From positions 1 to 61,950 of the forward strand of contig JAUCBJ010006654.1 in assembly GCA_032718475.1 (NCBI GenBank): 61,950 nt of DNA. Reading direction: 5' to 3'. The notes under the pieces were generated by a model that worked only from the letters and a program-made list of their open reading frames with translations, made no database searches and was not told the origin of the DNA. Origin of the DNA: Nemertoderma westbladi (taxonomy: Eukaryota; Xenacoelomorpha; Nemertodermatida; Nemertodermatidae). Numbering within the stretch: position 1 is the first letter of the stretch; each line of letters starts with the position of its first letter. Made by a program: the position numbers and the translations under genes. Of the stretch, positions 55,725 to 61,950 are shown in pieces.

Positions 55725-56425
55725 AATAATAATAAATGAATTGTTGTGGGGTGAGTGACGGTGAATTAAATATATTAATGTAGATAGGACAATATGATAA
55801 TGCTCTCCATAGCGAAAAATATCAACCGGCCCTATTGGGGCTCGAACCCGGTACCTAGGTTTCAAACTTCTGGTTATCATCAGCCGGGTGACTGTACTGA
55901 GCTACCAGACCGGATGAATATTTCGCTGTGGAGTGGGAGATCATATTTAGGCCAACTAATCACTCAAAGGAAAGTACAAGTTCGTTATTCCCGTGCTCTG
56001 CCAGAAATGGCAACCATGCCTCAAAGAATAACTATTATACAGTGTTGTAGAAACCACTGTAACCCCGTAATGCCTGGCCCAGGCCCAGGCCCAGGTTTCT
56101 ACAACACTGTATAATAGTTATTCTTTGAGGCATGGTTGCCATTTCTGGCAGAGCACGGGAATAACGAACTTGTACTTTCCTTTGAGTGATTAGTTGGCCT
56201 AAATATGATCTCCCACTCCACAGCGAAATATTCATCCGGTCTGGTAGCTCAGTACAGTCACCCGGCTGATGATAACCAGAAGTTTGAAACCTAGGTACCG
56301 GGTTCGAGCCCCAATAGGGCCGGTTGATATTTTTCGCTATGGAGAGCATTATCATATTGTCCTATCTACATTAATATATTTAATTCACCGTCACTCACCC
56401 CACAACAATTCATTTATTATTATTA
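55725..56425. repeat. Large palindrome: two inverted copies of a tRNA-like repeat
   Basis: Arms 55725-56055 and 56094-56425 (about 331 bp each) are near-perfect inverted copies. The 38-bp spacer contains GGCCCAGGCCCAGGCCCAGG. The right arm is also the first of three direct copies. Confidence 0.93.
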
Positions 56426-57114
56426 ATTAACAGCCTGGGCCAGGCATTACGGGGTTACAGTGGTTTCTACAACACTGTATGATAGTTATTCTTTGAGGCA
56501 TGGTTGCCATTTCTGGCAGAGCACGGGAATAACGAACTTGTACTTTCCTTTGAGTGATTAGTTGGCCTAAATATGATCTCCCACTCCACAGCGAAATATT
56601 CATCCGGTCTGGTAGCTCAGTACAGTCACCCGGCTGATGATAACCAGAAGTTTGAAACCTAGGTACCGGGTTCGAGCCCCAATAGGGCCGGTTGATATTT
56701 TTCGCTATGGAGAGCATTATCATATTGTCCTATCTACATTAATATATTTAATTCACCGTCACTCACCCCACAACAATTCATTTATTATTATTAATTAACA
56801 GCCTGGGCCAGGCATTACGGGGTTACAGTGGTTTCTACAACACTGTATGATAGTTATTCTTTGAGGCATGGTTGCCATTTCTGGCAGAGCACGGGAATAA
56901 CGAACTTGTACTTTCCTTCGAGTGATTAGTTGGCCTAAATATGATCTCCCACTCCACAGCGAAATATTCATCCGGTCTGGTAGCTCAGTACAGTCACCCG
57001 GCTGATGATAACCAGAAGTTTGAAACCTAGGTACCGGGTTCGAGCCCCAATAGGGCCGGTTGATATTTTTCGCTATGGAGAGCATTATCATATTGTCCTA
57101 TCTACATTAATATT
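56094..57114 (+). repeat. Three direct copies of the tRNA-like repeat, period 368 bp
   Basis: Copies start at about 56094, 56431 and 56799. Each contains GGTCTGGTAGCTCAGTACAG (box A like) and CCGGGTTCGAGCCCCAAT (box B like; 56300, 56668, 57036). The tRNA-like part is bracketed by an internal inverted repeat, CTCCACAGCGAAATATT and AATATTTTTCGC-type sequence ending CTATGGAG. The anticodon region is not tRNA-like enough for a gene. Copies differ at only a few bases. Confidence 0.9.
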
Positions 57115-57699
57115 ATTGGTAATGTCACCTTCTCAACTATAATTGGTAAAATGCCACTTCGCCCATTTTCCGCTGGGTAGTGCAGGGAATTGAATCCCCT
57201 TACAATAAAATATTTGGTGCTGGAAGAATTGTTTTTGGTTGACAAGTAATTATTTTAGGGAGATTAAAAATATTTTATTCTAAGATTCTAGATTAGCATC
57301 TAGAGTATGCCTTTAACAAATAGATAATAGAATAGATATAAGGGTTATCTGAAATACACGAATATTAATTTAATATAAAATAATACAAATTTAATTGATA
57401 GGCTCATTGAACGTGAGGGTAGTGAGAATAATTTCAAGGAGAATATTAAAGATCTCTCTGCCTTTTCTATTTAAAATTCCTTCAGTGACCTTCTGATACA
57501 TTCAGATTTGAAAACCTCCCAATATACACTTTTTATCATTACCTACGCAGTGGTACAAAGAATATATGTTGTTCTTAAGTAACAATGAAGCAAATATAAA
57601 ATAACTTATAGAAATTTACATGGCGACATTAAAACCCACACCACATATACATAATATATAAATTGTACCAAAATGTCAATAAAAATAGTTATAAAATCT
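57115..57699. other. Non-coding stretch, nothing recognised
   Basis: It starts with AATGTCACCT (57121), the inverse of AGGTGACATT at 55706, so the four-copy array is bracketed by a short inverted pair. The rest is AT-rich without a gene. Confidence 0.45.
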
Positions 57700-58418
57700 A
57701 TGGGTAAAAGCCTAGAGTCTTATACCCCCCAAACTAACAAAAAAAAAATAGAATCAGGACATTACGCCCAAAGTAGTGCTCAACCCCTAGCCATCAAAAA
57801 GCAACACAAACAAAACAAACAAAAACGACATGAACAAAGAACAAAAATATTAAAACATGTTCAACATACAAGTATGTATCGCACCCTAACCCTAACCGCC
57901 ATACACTAAATGATACCGGTAGTATACTGCAGAAAAGCTAAGCCTATATTCTATAAGAAAATAGATGACAATTTTGTTGTCGTGAAAAGGGTAGGACTAG
58001 GGCAAAAACAATTATAAGTATATATATACTGCAACAATGCTTGAAGTAAATAAAACAAATAAATGAAATGAAATGAAAATTAATTTGTGAAAAATATGAT
58101 TGCGTTTCGGTGTCTAGGACCAGTACGCGCTAATCCTCGATACCATCGTCAGCTGGACAAGGAATTAGCCAAGCCTATCTATATTGCACCAATGACCTAA
58201 AAATCGCACAATGAACTCTGTTACCACCTATACCAAACAGACATCAGACCACAGAAGATTGGAACCCTATACAGTTAATAAATCAGTGATACCAATGGGA
58301 AAATACTGGTAGGTAGTGGTTTTGATGGCCTTAGGGCTGAGCACTACTTTGGGCGTAATGTCCTGATTCTATGTTTTTTGTTAGTTTGCGGGGTATAAGA
58401 CTCTAGGCTTTTACCCAT
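57700..58418. repeat. Inverted repeat with ~100-bp arms and 520-bp spacer
   Basis: 57700-57799 (ATGGGTAAAAGCCTAGAGTC onward) is the reverse complement of 58320-58418 with few mismatches. The arms could be the ends of a non-autonomous transposon lying in the intron before the zinc-binding exon. The small frame at 57673-57909 overlaps the left arm and is lysine/glutamine-rich; I do not regard it as a gene. Confidence 0.8.
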
Positions 58419-58501
58419 ATATTAATTATATACCAAGCCCCCATTAGTCAGTATGTCGCGGTACATTAGATTAATAATAATAGTCATATCTTCGATTTTA
58501 G

Positions 58502-58615
58502 ACCCACATGTGTAAATGGTGCGGTACGCGTTTCTGCAAAGAATGTCTACATGGAGATTTCGGAAGAGCAGAGTTGGTGATGCCGGAAGCAGGGATATGC
58601 AGAAAGTGCAATCAG
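58502..58615 (+). CDS. Internal exon encoding a zinc-binding Cys cluster
   Basis: Acceptor ATCTTCGATTTTAG/A ends at 58501; donor CAG/GTAAC begins at 58616. The 114-bp exon is open in the frame that starts at its first base (38 codons, phase 0 to 0). It encodes MCKWCGTRFCKECLHGDFGR and ends PEAGICRKCNQ, that is C-x2-C-x4-C-x2-C then C-x2-C, a RING/FYVE-like cross-brace pattern lacking its last pair, which would lie in the next exon. I recognise the fold type but not the gene. Upstream exons are not found in the window. The downstream intron starts with the 28-bp minisatellite made from this exon's own end. If the first donor is skipped, translation meets TAA at 58673-58675 after 19 more codons. 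Confidence 0.75.
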
Positions 58616-60378
58616 GTAACGGATATGCAGAAAGTGCAATCAGGTAACGGATATATAGAAAGTGCAATCAGGTAACGGATTTATAGAAAGTGCAATCAGG
58701 TAACGGATTTATAGAAAGTGCAATCAGGTAACGGATATATAGGAAGTGCAATCAGGTAACCGATTTATAGAAAGTGCAGACAGGTAACGGATATGCAGAA
58801 AGTGCAATCAGGTAACGGATATGCAGAAAGTGCAATCAGGTAACGGATATATAGAAAGTGCAATCAGGTAACGGATATATAGGAAGTGCAATCAGGTAAT
58901 GGATTTATAGAAAGTGCAATCAGGTAACGGATATATAGAAAGTGCAATCAGGTAACGGATATATAGAAAGTGCAATCAGGTAACGGATATATAGAAAGTG
59001 CAGACAGGTAACGGATATATAGAAAGTGCAATCAGGTAACTGATATATAGAAAGTGCAGACAGGTAACGGATATGCAGAAAGTGCAATCAGGTAACGGAT
59101 ATGCAGAAAGTGCAATCAGGTAACGGATATATAGAAAGTGCAATCAGGTAACGGATATATAGGAAGTGCAATCAGGTAATGGATTTATAGAAAGTGCAAT
59201 CAGGTAACGGATATATAGAAAGTGCAATCAGGTAACGGATATATAGAAAGTGCAATCAGGTAACGGATATATAGAAAGTGCAATCAGGTAACGGATATAT
59301 AGAAAGTGCAATCAGGTAACTGATATATAGAAAGTGAAATCAGGTAACGGATATATAGAAAGTGCAATCAGGTAACGGATATATAGAAAGTGTAATCGGG
59401 TAACGGATATATAGAAAGTTCAATCAGGTAACGGATATATAGAAAGTGCAATCAGGTAACGGATATATAGAAAGTGCAATCAGGTAACGGATATATAGAA
59501 AGTGCAATCAGGTAACGGATATATAGAAAGTGCAATCAGGTAACGGATATATAGAAAGTGCAATCAGGTAACGGATATATAGAAAGTGCAATCAGGTAAC
59601 GGATATATAGAAAGTGCAATCAGGTAACGGATATATAGAAAGTGCAATCAGGTAACGGATATATAGAAAGTGCAATCAGGTAACGGATATATAGAAAATG
59701 CAATCAGGTAACGGATATATAGAAAGTGCAATTAAGTAACGGATATATAGAAAGTGCAATCAGGTAACGGATATATAGAAAGTGCAATCAGGTAACGGAT
59801 ATATAGAAAGTGCAATCAGGTAGCGGATATATAGAAAGTGCAATCAGGTAACGGATATATAGAAAGTGCAATCAGGTAACGGATATATAGAAAGTGCAAT
59901 CAGGTAACGGATTTATAGAAAGTGAAATCAGGTAACGGATATATAAAAGTGCAATCAGGTAACGGATATATAGAAAGTGCAATCAGGTAACGGATATATA
60001 GAAAGTGCAATCAGGTAACGGATATATAGAAAGTGCAATCAGGTAACGGATATATAGAAAGTGCAATCATATAATGGATTTATAGAAAGTGCAATCAGGT
60101 AACGGATTTATAGAAAGTGCAATCAGGTAACGGATATATAGAAAGTGCAATCAGGTAACGGATATATAGAAAGTGCAATCAGGTAACGGATATATAGAAA
60201 GTGTAATCAAGTAAAGGATTTATAGAAAGTGCAATCAGGTAACGGATTTATAGAAAGTGCAATCAGGTAACGGATATATAGAAAGTGCAATCAGGTAACG
60301 GATATATAGAAAGTGCAATCAGGTAACGGATATATAGAAAGTGCAATCAGGTAACGGATATATAGAAAGGTCAATCAG
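58593..60378 (+). repeat. 28-bp minisatellite, about 64 units, derived from the exon/intron junction
   Basis: Unit 1 (58593-58620) is the last 23 bases of the exon plus GTAAC of the intron. Later units keep AGAAAGTGCAATCAGGTAAC, and the first part drifts from GGATATGCAG to GGATATATAG or GGATTTATAG. Early units still have the exon-like ATATGCAG. A ten-unit block is repeated at 280-bp spacing (58771 and 59051). Almost every unit retains CAG/GTAAC. Confidence 0.97.
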
Positions 60379-60969
60379 TGTGAGCGGATTCAATTCCGCC
60401 TCATTACCCCCATAAAGTTGGGAAGTGACGCCCTTTTCAGCAATATTGGAGATACGAGATTGATAACAACCAATCTCGTATCACACCCAATAACGGGGAT
60501 AACACGAACCCCAAAAGCCTCACAATAGGAGGTTAGAGGTCAAACCACCTCGAGAGGGAAGATAGCCAACAGGGGCCAACAGGGGAGGGAAGCACTCCTA
60601 CAGAGGTGAGAGGCGTGAAGTGGGTTAACAGCCAATAGGAGTGGGGGAGAGCATCCACTGAACGAAGGCCAAAGTAGTGTAGCAATAATTATACATATAT
60701 ATTGTCAGTACGGTTCAGTTATTTCATTCAGTCATTAGTTTGAGTGCAGACCGGTGACATCTTCCACCATCGCCGTCACCGTCACCATCACATATATTAT
60801 CCTACCTACCGGTACATTCGGTCATTATCCGTTAACTGTGCTATCATTCGTTACGCATATATTATATCAATTACCAAGTACCAAAGATAACCACAAACCT
60901 CTATTTTACTTCAACCGTACGGCGACGTGTAGGATAACTAACCGGTCGGGATCCCTTGATCCCGTCACA
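60379..60969 (+). repeat. 5' LTR of a Ty3-like element inserted in the minisatellite
   Basis: 591 bp, TGTGAGCGGATTCAATTCCG to TTGATCCCGTCACA. The left flank is a partial minisatellite unit (AAAGGTCAATCAG). It matches the reverse complement of the solo LTR 26043-26625. It is followed after one base by TGGAAGATACACAACTAC (60971-60988), placed and worded like a tRNA primer-binding site, so it is a 5' LTR. Confidence 0.9.
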
Positions 60970-61017
60970 GTGGAAGATACACAACTACTACAACTGTGAC
61001 TGCCTGAAAGGAGAAAG

Positions 61018-61855
61018 ATGAGCCAAGGAGAGCCTCGTGACTTAGAGGGAGAGAGGACACCGCCGCGGACCCCGGACGACACCAACCTAACGATCCGCGA
61101 GGCCGCAACGAGACGGTACCGACCTGCGACGCCGGATTCGCCGACGAGAGACGATCCGGCAGCCCAAGCGGAGGGCGGCCGTCTACCGGGAGGAAGGGAC
61201 GAGTCGACGCACGACGGCGGTCGGAGTACCGAAGTCGCCGGCCAGCCACAGGCCAAGGGCGACGGAAAGGCCCACCGGAATGGCGACGGTGGGGCCGCCA
61301 GTACGACGCCGAACCAGGAGAGGAGGAGGGGATGTTGGCGACGAGGACGTCGGAACCAGCGATCGGCTTCGACGGGCCTACAACGCCACGAAGAAACAGC
61401 TCAAGGAGGCCAGAGAGGGAGCAAAGGTAAACCAGGGGAAGTTGAGCCAGCGGCTAGGTGAGTCGAATAAACATTTCAGATACCTTGTTCGTTTCGGGCA
61501 GGGAGAACTGGCGAGTGAGAGAGCGAGGGGGGTTGCCACCGAACTATTCGAACTGTGGCGATCCGGGATTATGGAGCCCCAAATAGTGTACGTAGGGCCA
61601 TATTTAGTGGATGCTAGGGGAATTAAGTTAGTGGGTTGGGCGGACCCGCACGAGGGCGAATCCGAGGTTAACTCCAAGGATTCGGTCTTGTCGGTTAGCG
61701 AGAACCCCGGAAAGCGGGGGAAAGTTAGTAGGACAGAGAGGCGACGGGAGTCCGTCACAACCGATAAGTCCGCTACACCCTCCGCGAAAGCAAGAAGGGT
61801 GTTAGAGATAGATCTGGCGTGTCAACTAGACATTGCGGCGCTAGACCAGAAATAG
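61018..61855 (+). pseudogene. Gag-like gene of the Ty3-like element, frameshifted
   Basis: ATG at 61018 opens a low-complexity charged frame (MSQGEPRDLEGERTPPRTPD) that ends at 61461. Protein-like content switches near 61330 to the frame ending at 61855. That frame has a helical segment DRLRRAYNATKKQLKEAREG, then NKHFRYLVRFGQGELASER and MEPQIVYVGPYLVDARGIKL. A single-base frameshift is the simplest reading. The stop TAG at 61853-61855 is followed by more open sequence and another TAG, so the copy is decaying or gag is split. I assign it as gag from position just after the primer site and composition; no zinc knuckle is reached in the window. Confidence 0.6.
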
Positions 61856-61950
61856 TTAGAGAGGCAACTGAATGAGGGAACCGCATTATTAGAGAGAGAG
61901 AGAGTTAGCGAGGGAGTGTAGAGAGAGGGCCGAGAGGGTGGCGAGAAATT

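Larger units (their letters stand above)
60379..61950 (+). mobile_element. Ty3-like LTR element, 5' part, runs off the window
   Basis: 5' LTR, primer site and the start of a gag-like gene. The internal part is GC-rich in contrast to its surroundings. The 3' LTR is outside the window. Confidence 0.8.

Noticed and set aside
56240-56330. Possible functional tRNA gene
   Set aside because: Boxes A and B fit, but the anticodon arm and acceptor stem do not form a proper cloverleaf, and it is repeated within a mobile-like unit.
55794-57091. Four similar frames of 98-106 codons that look like a conserved protein
   Set aside because: They overlap the antisense of the tRNA-like module, and their similarity follows from near-identical DNA copies; no coding constraint is shown.
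57673-57909. 78-codon Lys/Gln-rich frame
   Set aside because: Overlaps one arm of the inverted repeat and has low complexity; no start, splice or family support.
58593-60378. Regular 28-bp array resembling CRISPR repeats
   Set aside because: Head-to-tail units without spacers, clearly copied from the adjacent exon/intron junction.
61378-61758. Minus-strand frames opposite the Ty3-like gag
   Set aside because: Shadow frames in GC-rich sequence; the plus strand follows a primer site and LTR in the right order.

Overview
This is AT-rich animal nuclear DNA, most likely from a marine invertebrate. I base that on BEL/Pao, Ty3-like and RTE-like retrotransposons side by side, tRNA-derived SINE modules, a PLAC8-family gene, and short coding exons bounded by GT..AG splice sites. 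I cannot name the species. Most of the window is mobile or repetitive sequence. Host coding evidence is limited to two 5' exons of an unidentified minus-strand gene (1834-1893, 1325-1423), an uninterrupted PLAC8-family gene on the minus strand (12925-13389), and one zinc-binding exon on the plus strand (58502-58615).

Left part (1-17439). A 1.31-kb direct repeat (1-1310 and 6631-7940) carries a minus-strand remnant of a Ty3/gypsy Pol C terminus; I found only one base difference between its copies. Then follow a MITE with 22-bp inverted ends (3371-3663), a divergent dispersed repeat (7984-9540, again 16054-16454), a truncated LTR (9565-10100), an RTE-like LINE with an inverted 5' part (10657-12490), the PLAC8 gene, a fold-back-like A/C and T/G repeat (13508-14620), and an AT-rich stretch with a cluster of TTCTAGAA palindromes.

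Centre (17440-48197). Two BEL/Pao elements appear nested in the same orientation. Outer element A begins with a clipped LTR at 17440, has a decayed gag-pol (20013-26731) and probably ends at the LTR 47095-48197. Inner element B (30482-45057) is well defined: TG..CA LTRs of 1246 bp each once a LINE insertion is subtracted, about 99.4% alike, flanked by a 5-bp target duplication CCGTT. B lost its reverse transcriptase and integrase cores by deletions that leave a 1144-codon frame open, so it looks like a young non-autonomous derivative. Both elements carry an extra 3' gene with a basic tail. All LTR copies keep a splice-donor-like AG/GTAAG, and the extra gene of B starts 3 nt after an acceptor-like AG, which suggests a spliced subgenomic mRNA. 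Several clean secondary insertions date the layers: a Ty3-type solo LTR in the A pol gene (TSD TTTAC), and LINE copies with 12-bp and 11-bp target duplications.

Right part (48198-61950). Here lie a 2.1-kb RTE-like LINE with a 695-codon frame, a reversed MITE, a SINE-like unit whose Pol III box A region is repeated 13 times, a second fold-back repeat with an embedded MITE, a LINE fragment, a four-copy tRNA-like repeat arranged as a 331-bp-arm palindrome plus direct repeats of 368 bp, and a zinc-binding exon. The last 23 bases of that exon plus the first 5 bases of its intron have been multiplied about 64 times into a 1.8-kb minisatellite, so nearly every unit carries a copy of the 5' splice site. 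An LTR element of the same family as the solo LTR in A has inserted in this array and runs off the window end.
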